Source: Oxytricha trifallax (lineage: Eukaryota > Ciliophora > Spirotrichea > Sporadotrichida > Oxytrichidae). Taken from it: 64,000 nucleotides of DNA. A model generated the notes under the pieces. It saw only the letters and a list, made by a program, of their open reading frames with translations. It was not told where the DNA came from and searched no databases. The stretch lies in the NCBI GenBank assembly GCA_000711775.1, contig ARYC01017653.1, forward strand, positions 1 through 64,000, read 5' to 3'. Of this stretch, positions 32,390-46,499 are shown one piece after another (position 1 is the first letter of the stretch; each line of letters begins with the position of its first letter). The position numbers and the translations under genes were made by a program.

Positions 32390-35300
32390 TCATAAAAACA
32401 TACTGGGTTATGAGGCATTGCCTTTAATTTTTACTGTTCTAGGATTTGCTTTTATTTTAGATTTGCTGTCATCTTGAATTCTATCTTGATAAGGATTGTC
32501 GTTTAATTAATTGCCAATATCGAATTGAATAGGTTGATTTGTTTGTTCATCTTAATCTTTGTATTTATTAACATATGCTATAAGTGGTATTTATTATCAA
32601 AATATGTTGTTGCAATTATAAAAAAAGCTATTAATAACAGCTTTTCAATATTATATTTGATTTAAAATCTAGATTTTAATTGTCGTTACTCCTATCACTA
32701 TGGATATATCTATCAAATTTTTGAGTCATTTAAGGCCTAATTAATGTTTGCTTAGTTGGCTGAGGATTTGTAGTAATTTATTCATTATAGTTGATGCTAT
32801 TTCTTTGTTCTACATTAGTAAGTGTAACTCCAAATATGTCTTAATTGTACTCCTGCTATGATTATTCATAATTTTTAGAATTTCTTAAGTTCATTTAAAC
32901 ATCCTCAAATACTACATCAGAGTCCTCATACTACTATCTGATTCTATCTTTGACCTATTAATTACTATTCATTTCTGATATTCTAGATTCATCCAATTTT
33001 AAACTTCCATAGTGGTTACTGTCTATCTTAAAACTTCCCGTAAGTTTTTTGGAAGAATTTTTACTCTGATTTTCATTGAAAATATCTGCTACTTTTATTA
33101 CATTGTCTTCAAATTGGCCCTTTCCTTTCATTTTCTTTGGAGATTTTTAAGGTTTAATTTTCTTGAGGTCGTCTATTCCAATTTTGGATGCATCTTTTTC
33201 TTCAAAGGATTTCACTTATAATATGATAAAATTCATTAAAATGTTTATTCATATAGTTAATATGCTTAGTTATTATTAAAAAAATTATAGTCATCCTCAT
33301 TATCCTTATTCATAGAATTTTTATCAGTAAATAATTCATCGTCTATAATGTAGCCTTTTTTAATTCTGTAATTTTTGACTATGAGGTACATAATAAGAAG
33401 AAAAAAAATTATTATTATTTGTAATAAATAAAATAAAATGAGCAAACCTATTCAAACGATTGATTATTATGATTAATTTTTAAAAAATAGTTTATGAAAA
33501 ATTTCAAGATAAAATACTTGTGTATTTGAAATTCCCATTTTAATTTTTATAAATGAGTTTAAAAATTGACTAAATTTTCGTAAATATAAGCAGCATTAAG
33601 TCCAATGACAACAACATAAATCCAGAGGAGACACCACCCCACAACTATCTTAGCTCCAATTTTCATGGTCATATCAGTAAAAAAGTAATAAAATACTGCA
33701 TTTATTAATATTGCTGTCTCATTCAGAGTGTGAATTATGTTGTTAATGGCTAGTTTGTATGGTAATTAATTATATTTATTCAAATAATGAAATTATGGGG
33801 ATTTGCTGATAAAAATATATAGAAAATACTTTCAGTTCTATTCAAATGATCTAGCTGATTAAATAAAAATTTCCTAAAAAGGAGATTGCTGAGGAGAAAA
33901 TAATAGTAGCTTTTGTTTAAAAAGGGATATTACCTTTTATCAAATCATTACTTTTGTATCAATAAAATTAACTGATAAAAACTATAACCATTACTAGAAT
34001 TTAATAAAAATTATATCTAACTAAACAAATAGTATGGTTAGTAGATCATATAATACAGTTAATAATCATAAATAATCTTAAATATAGTGAAAGTTTACAA
34101 ACATGAGAATAAATATTAAAAAAAGTTGCATTAGTGTGCACATTGAAAATAGCAGAGATACTTATATTTTCGGATAGCTTTCCATAAACACTATGATATA
34201 AGCAAATAGTGTATATATTTTTAATTATTTCTCAAATAATATATTTATCATTATTATAATTGAATAAATTATATATTTTATAGTGTAGCTCTTATGAACC
34301 ATATTTAATGTGCGATTACAGTCATTTTATTGTCGCAATTCAGATTAATATAGAGAGCTGAGTATTTTTAAAAGAAATCTTATTCTTTTAAGTGTGATCT
34401 GTATCTTATCAATAAATAAACGCTCACTATTATGAATATCAGATTTACTAACTAATATTAATAATAATAAAAATAGTTTACATAAAGTATAATTTATCCC
34501 ATAATAATTATAATAAGTTAAGGATTAATAATGAATATTTTATTAAAATATATAAATATAAAAATTAAACTAGCATATAAATGCGAAGAATTAAGACACG
34601 ACCACTTGATACTTAGAAGTATCATCATACTCCACTAAAGTCTTTGTGCTTAATAAAATAATTGGCAGATATGTCAACTGCATAAACTGAAATATTAAAT
34701 TCTAATTCAGTACTAATCTAGATTTATTGAAGAAATTAGTTATCCTAATATCAATATAAGTTAAAAAAAAGAAAGATTTTAGACGTTAAAAATTAATTAA
34801 CAAATTACGAATTAATTGATTAAAACTTACTTGAAATTGTTTTAGAAAGCTCTGCCTATAGTATTTACAATTATAAAGCAAAAACCAAGCAAAATAGAGA
34901 TTAAAAGTATATCTCCGAAATTTGTTAAGAAATTCTGGCTTTAGATACTTTGGTTTAGGTATCGATAGTTAAATGGGGTCATATCCTTGTCGTCAAATAA
35001 GTTTGCATAAATCGTCCTGTTTTTTAACGTTTTATAAATACTATTAAATTTAGTATAACTTTTGAAAAATTATATTTAAACAAAAAGATTTGAGTTTAAA
35101 TAAGTTTATATACTTTCTTTATATATTTTACATTTATCTGTTTTTTATGAACTAGAAGCATGTATAAGTAATTTCATGCAATCCCTTAAGAGCCATTGAA
35201 GGTAAATTCAACTTCAATAAGGGTGAATATTCAAATATTTGGAGGACCAAAATAAGTCTTAGCATGTGAGTCATTTTTGTATTTCTATAAGAATGAATCA

Positions 35301-38300
35301 TTTAAACAGGAATGAAAATATAAGAGACTTACAAAAAATACCAAGCCACAAGATTGACTATTATTAACCCAAATAAAATCCAAATAGTAAACTTTCCTAT
35401 TAATTCTGCTGAATTGTATTAATCACCTAAAAGAACAAAATTAAGTTAATATCCTGAATCAGAATTAAAATATTCCACTATTCTAAATTTTTGAGTGTTT
35501 CTTTCTCTAAAAACTTACCATTGTATTCAATTAGTCTTGGTATAGCTCCTTTTACTATCATGCTAGTGTTTCTAATGATTTCAAATTTTTATCCAAAGAA
35601 TGTTTTGTTATCTCTAAATTATACTTGCAAGTAATCTGGCTCTTAAAATAGGGAAATTTACGATGGATTATCAAAGGATAATTAAACTTTTATCGTTGTG
35701 GAATTGAAAGACAGAAATTATTGTCATTTTAGTTATAAAATTAAGATGAATTATAAAGATATCTCTAATTTTATACATTTATTTTTATATTCAATGAATA
35801 GTAATCAAATTGATAGGGACTTGCAACACCATCGTCAATTTAATCATCATCTTCGAATTAAGCATCGCCTACTATTCTTAGAGTCATTAGTTTATCTGAA
35901 AGTGTCAAATTTGCAAAATTTGCTATTTTCGTTGAAAAGGTTATATATGCGATTCCTGAATTAGTCACTTTAACTGATGTATCGTAGTAAGCTATTTTAT
36001 CAGAGTCTGTGATATTTGAAATTAATTTATAAATTTATTAAATGTACTAAAATGAAAAAGGTTTTTTAATTTAAGAAATTATATGATATTGTATATTTTA
36101 TCGATTACATAAGCAGTAAAAGTGAAAGTACTAAAGCAACATTTTTAATAAGAAAAATAATAATTGATATTGACATATAATGATTTGTATATATTTATAT
36201 ATACGTCTTATTATTATCAATGATTTTCTAATTTTTAATTAGATTATTTATAAATCTTTTTAATTTCATATTCTCTTATTACTAATTTTAAATTTACTTT
36301 GACTTTAGTTAAAAAGGCGATACTCTCAGTGAGCACAACATCAATCTAATATTCACCAATCTACTAAATATTATTAGGAAAGATTTAAATTTGTCTCTCA
36401 TCTGAATCATAGTCAATCCAAGAAGGGAGATACAGTTTATCATGCAAAGTTATTGATATATAGACTGATGCTCCTGTATCTGTCAGGAATTTTGGTAATT
36501 ATATGCGTTTGTTTTCATCGTAAAATATTGAAATTTTACAATATAAAAATAGCAAATATTAAGCAATTTAGATATTTTTGAGAATAGGTTTAGTAGAGCT
36601 TCACATTCAAATATTCAAATAATTTCCACATTTATAGGATAAAAACCGTATAATTTATTTCACAATATATTGTGATTGTTAAGTGGTTTTTCCAGTCTTG
36701 GTGGTGTGTTTTGTTTAACATATAATTTCCAGTAAATAATTGCACTTTATCCAACACTAGAGTATCCGGTAATCTTAATGTAATAAATATCTGCATCTTA
36801 ACTATCGACTGTTTAAACTCTAAATATGCGATTGATTTAATCAATTTAAATGAAGGAAGGGAGTGCTTCCCCTGATTGCTGCTCAGCGTAAAATGTAAAG
36901 AGAACAAAAAATATTGTAATAAATATAGAGAAATTCGATGATAATATGCAAAAGTAAATATTTAATAACATCAGTACACAATTAAGAGCCAAGCACCATC
37001 TAAAAAGTTTCAAAAGTGTAAAATTTAGCGCTCTATCCTATGTAGTATATTCCATCGTCAGGTGTTGCTCCCACAATAACATACTGACTTAGCGATGCAA
37101 GACAAGTATCGTAGGTGTTCTACACAAATGTCTTTATTCTCTGAAGTTAAAAAGTTTTTAGATTTTAATCAGAAGTGCCTGTAATTTTTGTAAGATTTAC
37201 TTGTGTACCACCGCTAATCATATCAGATGTGCTATACTTAATTAAATTTAGATTTTTAGCATTTTAAATAAGATTATTAACCTAAATTAAAATAATTTTA
37301 TCAAACCATAATCCAGTAGATTCAGTTGTTCCAATAAAAGAATTATCCTAACCCTCAGAAGTCAGAAGATCACTGATAGTTGGGTCAGGGGAAATATTAT
37401 CAATGCAAGTAAACGTTGTAGTTGTAGAACTTATTTATAATTTTTGGATGAAACTTGTTCTATCTGTTATTGAAACAGAGGAGCCTAATTTATTTACTGA
37501 TCCAGCAAAGAAAAAGGTCCTAGCAAACTAAAACAATATTGACTATACATTTATATAAAATCTAGAGTAATCTTGAATCTAGATTAAGGTTTATTGTTTT
37601 CAGACTTTACTTAGAAGCTAAACAATTTACCTATTATTTAAAGTAGATTTTTTTCCAAAATTTAAAAAAAAGGATTATGAGAAATAATTGTAGCCGAGGT
37701 CTAGCTAGTCAAACTGATAGCTTTCAACTAATTATTAGTTGTTGTAGCTATGTCTTTTTTGTATATGTAAGCCATTTATTTACCAGTATAACTTGAAAGT
37801 TTATCTGTAACAATCATCACATACATGTTTTTGCTGTCAGTAAAGACTCCTCCGCAGTAACCAACAGAGGCAGTGCCTGATACACCAACGCTCGTGAAAT
37901 CAAAAACATAGTCTTTTGTGTAAGTTAATACATCAGTAGATTGAGTCACAATACCATAAGCTGCATAAGATTTTGCTTAAAATTAATAATACATCTTACC
38001 CCAAATTGAAAATAAAAGTCTCAAAAATCCACTATTTCAAATAAATAAATGCAGATTTTTAATGGCCTAGCGGATTGGATGTATCACTCGAATCACCACA
38101 GATAGCCAACGTTCTAACATATACACTAATGAATTTTATATCATAGCTTGAAGTTTTCTATATATAAATCCTCTTGAAGGTCTCTATATCGCTTGTTCCA
38201 CTGTTGGAGGTATCAATCGATGCTATCATATTGTTTAAAAATATTAATTTGAGACTTATAAATGTGAGTTACATAATATATTGTGAGTCCCAGAGTTTTT

Positions 38301-39557
38301 CCCAGTTATATAGAGTCTTTCATAGTCAGATATAGTTCCAGTGAAAGCCATATCTTTCAATTGAGTTTGTGCGTGATAACTTCCTATATTTAGCGCCCAT
38401 AATGTTTACTGAGATGTTTGATTGAATTCCATGACAATTAAATTTCTAGGTTGATCTAATTTAATTTTTATGCACATTAATTTCTTTATGATTAGAATAA
38501 ATTTGCTGAGTTCTTTCAAATTAAAAGTAAAATATGCTGATCTCCATTGAAAGTTTGGTAAGCTAGAAATATACCACTAGACGACTGGAGTCTAGTTTCT
38601 AAGCCAAAGTTAGTATTCTCATATTTATTTGGAAACTTGAATGCTGATTTCAATCTCCCTGATAATGTGTCAAATATCAGTAAATGCATGAATAATATAA
38701 AAAATCATTTCATCAATTTAATCCTTTAGATAAATTTTAGATGAATCAACCCTAGATTTATTTATAGAAAATAAAATGCATAGGACTTGTGGTTAAATAA
38801 ACAATCTCCAGTCCATTAGCAGCAAATTTGACTTAGTTTATTGATGTAAAAGTTGAGGTAACATCATAATATGCCCATCTTAATCCTGCTATGTAAAATA
38901 AATTAAATGAAAATAAAAACATTCATTTATATCGATTCTACAATCAAAGTTATGATGTAGTTTACTAGAAAAGAATCATAAATGCTTTTTAAGTGGAAGT
39001 TGCTCCAACAATATTTGTAGTCTAAGAATGCCCGCCTACTGCAATCCAGTCTTCTTTATCTTCACTTTAAATAATAATTAGTGAGTTAAATTGCCAAAAT
39101 TTTATTTATTATTTACCCACTGTCTGTATTAGAATCTTATTAGGACTGAATAATATGCAAAGCTGAAATGTGTTCATTTGGTGAATCTCCAAAGTGTATT
39201 GGGTATATTTTCTAATTGTTGTAGCATTCCCCTGTCGTCGTATAGGTTTGAAGTAATCTGCTTAAAAGCGCTTAATCTTGAGTATTTTTGCCATGAAATT
39301 TTTCTTGCCTAAAATTGCTTTGAAAAATTTACTGAATTAAGAAGTGTTCTTAAGAATTGCTATCTTGTGATGAAGGAGCTTTATCAAGATTATTTGATAA
39401 CTAAGATTATTAGACAATATGGGAAAATGGATCTTATATGTCTGCTGAAGGGGGTGTGTTATGAATTTCAGATGTTTTACTATTGCAATTAATGAAAATA
39501 ATTTGTTAAGGTATCATGACTGCCAAAACTGCAATCAAGAGGAAGTTTAAATTCACA
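32390..39557 (-). CDS. Large surface protein: propeller-like and cadherin-like repeats, membrane segments, cytosolic tail
   Basis: Signal-peptide-like start near 39557 (NLNFLLIAVLAVMIPQQIIF; no ATG seen in this piece, so a small first MDS may lie elsewhere). The N-terminal half has repeats of the type DKEDWIAVGGHSQTTNIVG and HFGDSPNEHISALHIIQS. Around 36480-36310 a Cadg/cadherin-like unit LYLPSWIDYDSDERQIQI with IGEYQIDVVLTES. Then hydrophobic segments: ILLISILLGFCFIIVNTI (~34890), KIVVGWCLLWIYVVVIGL (~33620), IIIIFFLLIMYLIV (~33400). A Ser/Asn/Lys-rich cytosolic tail follows (33240-32390) and ends ASQPSMFL before TGA. The architecture is that of giant ciliate surface/adhesion proteins. Many spacers remain unresolved, so internal order is not guaranteed. 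Confidence 0.6.
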
Positions 39558-39599
39558 AATTAATCGTAAAAATTACAAATACTAATTATTAAAATATTT

Positions 39600-40465
39600 T
39601 ATCAATAAGTTCCTTGTGATTATTGTATGCATGATACTGTAGAACATAATTTAAATTTTTTTCATTCTCTAACATGCTGATTTTTTCGAGAAGTGGTTTT
39701 AATCTATCTATAGCTATTGTTTAAAAGAATATTCCCTATCTTATAAATCTATCTTATTGTAATATAATTTAGCTTAATTTTTCTGACTCAATTGCTTAAA
39801 TAATTTTCTTTCTGCATCATGACAAAAATATCTCATGATTTATTAATATTATTTGTATAACTTATAATTATTACGCATTTTTTGTATAAATTTAGGCATC
39901 AAAAATGCTGATTAAATTTTGTAGAAGTCATTAAATAATTTATTTTTTAAGTAGATAAATTTTGAAATTTGAATTGAAAGTTATGAATAATTTGAATCTT
40001 AAATAATAGTGGCCTTTAATTTAAATATATAACAACAATTTTAAAATTGCTTTATAGGATATTATAAGTACCCAGTTATAAATTAGAAGTATTTAAAACT
40101 TAATATTATTGACACAAAATTTTAATAATAATAATTTTGTAAAATTTATATTACCCCAGTTAGATTATAATTCTTTTATATGTTAGTAATTTCTATTGCA
40201 CAATTATAAGAAATTTGCGGTGTGCTCTATTAGTTTATCTAGCCTGCAATTTGAATATATATATTTGAATCACTCATAAGGAAAAGTGATTGAGATGATA
40301 AGTTTTCATTAGATGTTTTCCATATTTGAATCTTGAGTTCTAACCATGGCTAGTAAAAAAATATTCATAATTCTATAATTTATAATCCAATTAAAACATA
40401 TTTTATGTAATTTAGAAAATACATATGGCATCGATAGCTGCTAAAAGCATGTAAATTCCTTTCAT
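39600..40465 (-). CDS. Small secreted or membrane protein, unknown
   Basis: ATG at 40465 with a hydrophobic start MKGIYMLLAAIDAIC. A second MDS near 40350-40160 reads WLELKIQIWKTSNENLSS, SLFLMSDSNIYIQIAGQ and CAIEITNIQ. A third near 39770-39600 reads AIDRLKPLLEKISMLE and LNYVLQYHAYNNHKEL. AT-rich spacers separate them; pointers not resolved. Joining these pieces into one gene is an inference from strand and order. Confidence 0.45.
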
Positions 40466-40955
40466 CTTCTTAATTTAAGGATAACTTGCTTGTTAAAACT
40501 TTTACACTACATTGTTTTTAGAGGAAATCTTCAAATAAAATAAAGACAGTATTTATAGATATAATTATTGATAAAGCTAATATTTATACTTTCTCTCATA
40601 ATATTATTAGAATTCTGATAAACATTCACTGTAAGATTTTATTACATTTACTCGAAAATTAAGAAGTCAAGGATTACAGGGAAAAAATTATAATAAATTA
40701 TCGACTGAAATTTTGCAACATATCAGTAAAAAAAATGCCTTTTATGGGATTTTTATTCATAGTATTTTATTTAATTGATTATAAATTGAACCATTTATAT
40801 CCGAATTTAACAAGAATTCAAATGTTTATATTTCTTATTAATTCTTATTAAAATATATTACACTATTGTAGATAAATTATTTGTTTATTTATATATTATA
40901 TTTTTATTTCTAACATAATTTTCTAAATGGGTTTTATTGACAATCATTGTTGTAA
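40466..40955. other. AT-rich spacer
   Basis: No coding signal beyond the 3' end of the E2F gene near 40960. Confidence 0.45.
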
Positions 40956-40959
40956 TTTA

Positions 40960-43900
40960 CATAAGTCAGTTTTGATAAATAGCATTATTAAGAATTCAAG
41001 TATTCATTACGTTTTAAATTTTGAATGTTGATTAAGAATTCAGGATCTATATCTGAGTGTTATGAGACCCTTTCAGCAAGCATCTCACTAAGAGATTTGT
41101 TTGGCTTTAATATTTATGAAATTTAAAGGTTTATAAATTAAAATTGTATAATGGATATAAATTATAATTTGTTTAGGAGTGAGACCTAAGGTCTCTAGAG
41201 TTATGAAGTTTCCTAGATTGTGTTGATTTGTTAAGTGTTGTTAATTTAGACAGAACTGTTTTTGGGATTCTAACCTTCATTAATTTTTAAATTTAACTTT
41301 TATGTTTCTTAAGAAGTAAAGAATTTATCATGGTATAGTGAGATATTTTCTTAATCTCGACTAGAGGAAATTCTACTGTTAATAGAGTCGAAAATTAATA
41401 ATATTTAAATGTATAAATACTGTTCATTTTTGCATGAGAAATTAACTAGGAAAAGTTTTGAATAGGTCTTAAGACATTCAAATGTTATTCTTAAATTTAT
41501 ACGGGAGTTAAATCAGTATCATTAAGAATTTAAGCTGGATCCGATAATGAGATATACTCTTGAATTTTATCCTGATACATTAATGTTAAATTTAAGAATA
41601 AACTTGAATTTGAGAGCTTGATGATAACCTAGATTTTTGGGTATTGACTCTTTTCTAAGATCTAGCATAATCAAAGCTTTCATGCAGATCGTTAGTAGAT
41701 CCAAGGTTAGTAGAGCATGAAAGGTTAGGGGAAGTCATTTCTAGAGTAACATTTAAGTCACTGTGAAGTCTCTTACCAAGTACTGTTTGCAAAGACTTTT
41801 ACTTAGTTATTTTAAGATCTCTTGGCTTTTGCTGCAACACTCTCTCCTGTTCTATTAACTCAGTTTTCCTATTAATCGATGGTTTAGATGCATTGAATGC
41901 CTTCAGCTCTCTAACGAATTCCCTGACACCATCGAGACCAATCCACTAGAAAGCAGGCTTCTTGCTTTGAGGATAGTTTGTCTTTTCAATCAACCCAATC
42001 GACTGTAAGACGTTAGCAATATCATATAGTCTTCTAATTTTAGTCTTCAATTTTTGTTCCTCAATATCCTTCTTAGAAATTTATCGAGCTGCCTCTTCTA
42101 ATGATATCACATTCCTCCAAGTTAGAAATAGAGCGATAAATTGCTAACACAAGATGCCTAGAGATTTATCTTTCTTGTATTTTCCATCGTCATCGTCATT
42201 AAAAATTACATTAAATTAAATATAATTTAAATTACTAAGTCATAAGCAAGTTATTTTTGAGGCATTTCGAGACATGAATCCTTGTCTGAGTCATAATTAA
42301 GATAAACTTTCAAAAATAACTTGAAATATCCATTTTTATTTAATTTGAGTTTACGAGCTATAAAAATTTCATTTATAAGTTTTCAAGTTACCTTGTTTTG
42401 GTGGTTAACTCGTTTAAGAATGAATCATTATTCTTCTTAACTTTGACTTTGCTTAAAACAATAAAATTAAAATACTGGTGTTAAAGTTGGTTGAGCTTTT
42501 AGACTTATCTACAGTTGCTGAATTAGTAATGCAACTTTTCTGATTTGGTGCTTAGATTTATGCCTATTTCAAAGATATTAATATAGATGCCAATTTTATA
42601 TAAGAAGTTTATAAATAGTTAAAATGGGAATAATGGCAATATAAATGCGGAAAATTTCAAATCTTCAGTTTTTAAATGTAGAGCACAACTCAACTTACAA
42701 TCTAATGTTCGATTGAAACTACTATTCTTTCAATACCCTTCCATTAATAAGCATTTTTTGCCTTTCTTCTGATGACGTTGAAGCTTTCGAGTATATTTAC
42801 CTACAATTATTTTATTTTAAAAACGTTAATAAAAAAGGGATTAATCATGATTTTAATACCAATTCATATTAAAACTATAGGGATCAATTGGTTCATTAAC
42901 ATTCATTGATTTGGAATTTCAAAATAAAATATCAAATGAAGTTAAATATTGATGATGTCATAAATTCTTCTTCTCTCAACAGCAAGTTCTCTAGTGCACT
43001 GATCAAGGTACAGAAGATCTTGGGACTCTCTCCCGTACAAAAACAAGAATCTTCGACATAACTCTCCCAAGCTTTTTTCCTTTCTGTTGTAAAGATTCGA
43101 GTTGTATTGACTTTGTCTATAATTATATTAGTTAGGGTTATCTATATTTTAATTCCAAATAATTAAAATGCATTTGAAAAAAGGTAAATAAATAGTTTAA
43201 GCAGAAATTTAAATTTCTAAATAATTTATTCAAATTACTCATAAGACTCAAAGAAATTTTATTTAAAACAGTAATTAAAAGATTTAAAACTTGGAATCGA
43301 AGAATAACTTTTGATGAATTATTTTAACTATATATTTCAATCAAAATAATTAAGCTTTCTTGACTAAAGTTTGGATCAAGAATAATTCTCAATACTATCA
43401 GCTATCAAACAACGATGAAAATTAATGAGAAATAAATTTTTACTTTTATACTAAAAATATATTTGGGAGTGTCAAAGCAATTTTAATATTATATAAAGGT
43501 AAAATTCTTTGAAATATAAGCTTAGAGAGATTGTTTTTTTAGGCAAGATTATTTTTCCCATCAGGTTATCTTAATTTAGGATATGATATTTTCAAATATT
43601 TACATATTGAACGGTCTGTCGAAGTTATATATTTGAGCCTCCCCAGCAAAATCATTTTCAATAAAGACTCTGCACTGACCACTAGTTGGCTCTTCTGAGG
43701 GTTCGCATTCCAAGTCGATTTCTTTTACAACCTGTAGATCAATCGAAACACTATAGAGATTAAAGATATCTTATTTACTTTTGCTAATATTTTCAACAAA
43801 TTAATAAAACCTTTCATAAGAAAAAAGAATTAATAATAATATTTTCATTTTTGCGTCATTGACTCTTAAAATTAGGTATCTCTAATTCTCGTGAGCAAGC

Positions 43901-44259
43901 AATCTTGCGCATTATTTAGGAAGATTATAACTTAACAAAAAATAAATGAGTTTTATAGTTATTTTATTTACAATTTCTTTAAATTAGGAGGGCGTTGCTT
44001 ACTCTGTTTTGAAATTGTGTTTTCACCAACTGACAAGGAATTTAAAAACATGAAAGTTTACCTCTTTATCATTTTGTGAATTGTTTAGTTTGCTACACTA
44101 TTCAAGAGACAATGCATTTTCATCTACATTCTATTAAAACTATATTAATAAAGAATTTTATAAAAAAAAGCAAGTTCTCAATTAATATAATTTGTTCTCT
44201 TTGTTTGATTAAGATTCAATTCTTTTGGATCTTAGGATTCTAGATTGAGCACTTCGCAT
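40960..44259 (-). CDS. Atypical E2F transcription factor (two DNA-binding domains)
   Basis: Probable start at 44259 (MRSAQSRILRSKRIES). Domain 1 (43105-42700): RKEKSLGELCRRFLFLYG, LAVERRRIYDIINI, and after a spacer LESFNVIRRKAKNAYQWKG. Domain 2 (42190-41920): DKSLGILCQQFIALFL, VISLEEAARQIS, LKTKIRRLYDIANVLQSIG and KKPAFQWIGLDG. Both have the RRIYDI/RRLYDIANVL recognition helix of the E2F winged helix. The presence of two in tandem, with domain 2 of the KTKIRRLYDIANVL type, is the signature of E2F7/E2F8/plant DEL proteins, which bind DNA without a DP partner and repress cell-cycle genes. The tail (41900-41000) is Ser/Gln-rich and runs to LNSQ near 40970. Segments at 44130-44000 (ALSLEQCSKLNNSQNDKE) and 43770-43610 (VFIENDFAGEAQIYNFDRPF) probably form its N terminus. 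Confidence 0.8.
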
Positions 44260-44569
44260 TTGTGAAATTTTTTGTTTACGATATATTTAAAAGTACGTTA
44301 GTATTTGCAAAATTAATTTGAATTTATAAATATTTAACTGGGTAGATGTTGCTATTTAAATTTAAAATATAGAGGCTTATGCATTATACGCTTAATCAAA
44401 CATAAATTAAAGAAAATTTAGGGACAATAAGGGCTTTGCAACTAAAAGTGATGTGGTTTTCATCTACTTTAAAGTCCAGCAGCGGCTTTATTAGAGCCCG
44501 CCTAAAAAGGTACACTAATAAACTTTTAAGTCTTTAACTAAAAATAATAATAGTTTGGACGTAATATGG

Positions 44570-46480
44570 GTCATTTTATAATTCAAATCTTAAGAATTTC
44601 ATTAATTTATACAATCAAATTTTCCCTGAACAATAATTTTTAATGTAACTGGTTAAACCAATCTGTAAAGGGTCCATTTTGCCTCCTGAAAAGTTTGGTG
44701 TTAGTGGTGACTGCGCGCTAATAATCTTCGTGATGATTTGGAGCTGTGATCCTTGACAAATGTGTAAAGTCTGAGATGCCATATACTTAAGCGCACTACC
44801 CCTAAGTGATTGTTGTCATTGGTCTTCTGTTAGTTAACTTGTCAACTTCATTTCTTAGAGTGATAGGGTCGAATGGCTGAGTCTAATAGTTAATCAATGA
44901 TTTTAATTAGGCAATAAAAACTACTTAAAATTTCTTCTCTCTGTTTTTTTCTTTGAATATGGTTTGAGTTTAAGAGTTTGCTCTGTAAGCTTTATTTTAG
45001 ATTTTACATGAATCAAATTATCCTGTACTATGTGTTTGAGGTACTCTTATAGTATTTGTAATTTCATTATGCTAGAGTTGAGAAGCGTAGTACTTCTGTT
45101 TTCCATCATTATTCATGTCCATCGCCATACTATAAAACTCCTTTACTTTGTCTGATTTCACTGCCTAGCGAGCTCTTGTAGAAAAGTACATGGAGTGTTT
45201 GCTGCCTTCTTGTGCGGTCGATACAAAATCATTTATTGCTTATTTCGCAAGAGCTGAATGGGTGTCTAATCCTGAAGCCGTTGCGAGATCTTTCTAAGAT
45301 TTAAACATCTTTAAACTTTATACTTCAATTCTTAACTTTTTCACAAGCATCATAAATGCTAACTTTTGACAAATTTAAAAATCTATGGATCTACTGTTGA
45401 TAAATACCTCTTAAATACCTGTGAATTTTAACTAATTTTATCTAAGTTAAAATCCTTCTTAGACCAGTTCATTTGTGATATAGTTTCCAATTTTGCGATA
45501 CTTTTATTGATATTGTTAAAGTTTTATTAAGATTAGTTTTTAGCAGTCATAGATGAGAGAAGAGTTTACTAAGATGCTGGTCTGAAGTTATTCTAAGTGT
45601 TTAACAAAGATTTGGTTTATATATAAACACAATAATTCTAATTGAGATTAAATGAGTTATAAATTATTTTGTTTTTGAGATGCTGCTGATTAACCATACA
45701 CACCCAGACCTGTGGTAGTCATAGGTCTCTGCGAATTGAGATATTAATTGTTAATTTAGAATTATGGGTTGTCCTAATCATCCATCAATATTCTGAACTT
45801 TTGACTTTCCTTCTCTAGTTTTATCTGATTTATAGAACTCTGCGCAAATATCTTATTTTCATTAAATATTAAAATTTATTAAAACTATATCTGTATTCAT
45901 TCTATTGAAAATATGAAATATAATTTAAATAGTAATAATTTTATAATTATTTTCATAAAGATGTTGATTTTTATCAAGCAAATTATACAAATTGGCTCCT
46001 TTAAATAAATCAGTTTCTTTAAACGTTTTCTAATGAAAAGGATGAATTTAAGTAGAATTTCCTCCTCTTTTACTTCTCCCTGAGGTATGTGATCTCTAGG
46101 AGTTAATTATATATTAATATTAAAATTATTACTTACCCCGACTACTTTTCTTAAATAATTATAAGAAAAATATTTAATAGGAGTTATAGTTTTGATTTTA
46201 CTAAGGATTATTGTAAGTATTAATGACTGAGTTAGAGAGCTGTGATTAATTTTTTATGTTTTAACTTTTAAGATTTTATGAGCCAAATGACTTTATTGGT
46301 AAATTTCCCACACTCTAATTTATGCTATTCTTTAAATGTATTTTATTATATAATCCTTATTTCCTTCAATCATATATGTATAAATATAATATTGGAGTTT
46401 ATAGCTAAGGTCTACATGATTAAAGGACTTGAGACAGTATCTTGACCAGTGGAGTTTATGTATGCTTCTTTGTTATTCAT
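44570..46480 (-). CDS. Unknown protein in at least six MDSs
   Basis: Probable start at 46480 (MNNKEAYINSTGQDTVSS). Then SHTSGRSKRGGNSTQIHPF (46070), LEKESQKFRILMDDQDN and NSQRPMTTTGLGVYGQ (45800-45690), KSIAKLETISQMNWSKKDF (45520-45440), MFKSQKDLATASGLDTHS to VKEFYSMAMDMNNDGKQ (45308-45080), LTEQTLKLKPYSKKKTE, and FDPITLRNEVDKLTNRRP with DFTHLSRITAPNHHEDY (44870-44690). The motif N[SR]RPMTT occurs twice. Composition suggests a soluble, partly disordered protein. The family is not recognised, and the 45308 Met could be an independent start. Confidence 0.5.
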
Positions 46481-46499
46481 ACTTGATTAATGCTTAAAA

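Noticed and set aside
44690-44870. Alternative minus-strand frame (KYMASQTLHICQGSQLQ) as the N terminus of the E2F gene
   Set aside because: It is preceded by an in-frame TGA, and the other frame (FDPITLRNEVDKLTNRRP...) fits the adjacent gene better.
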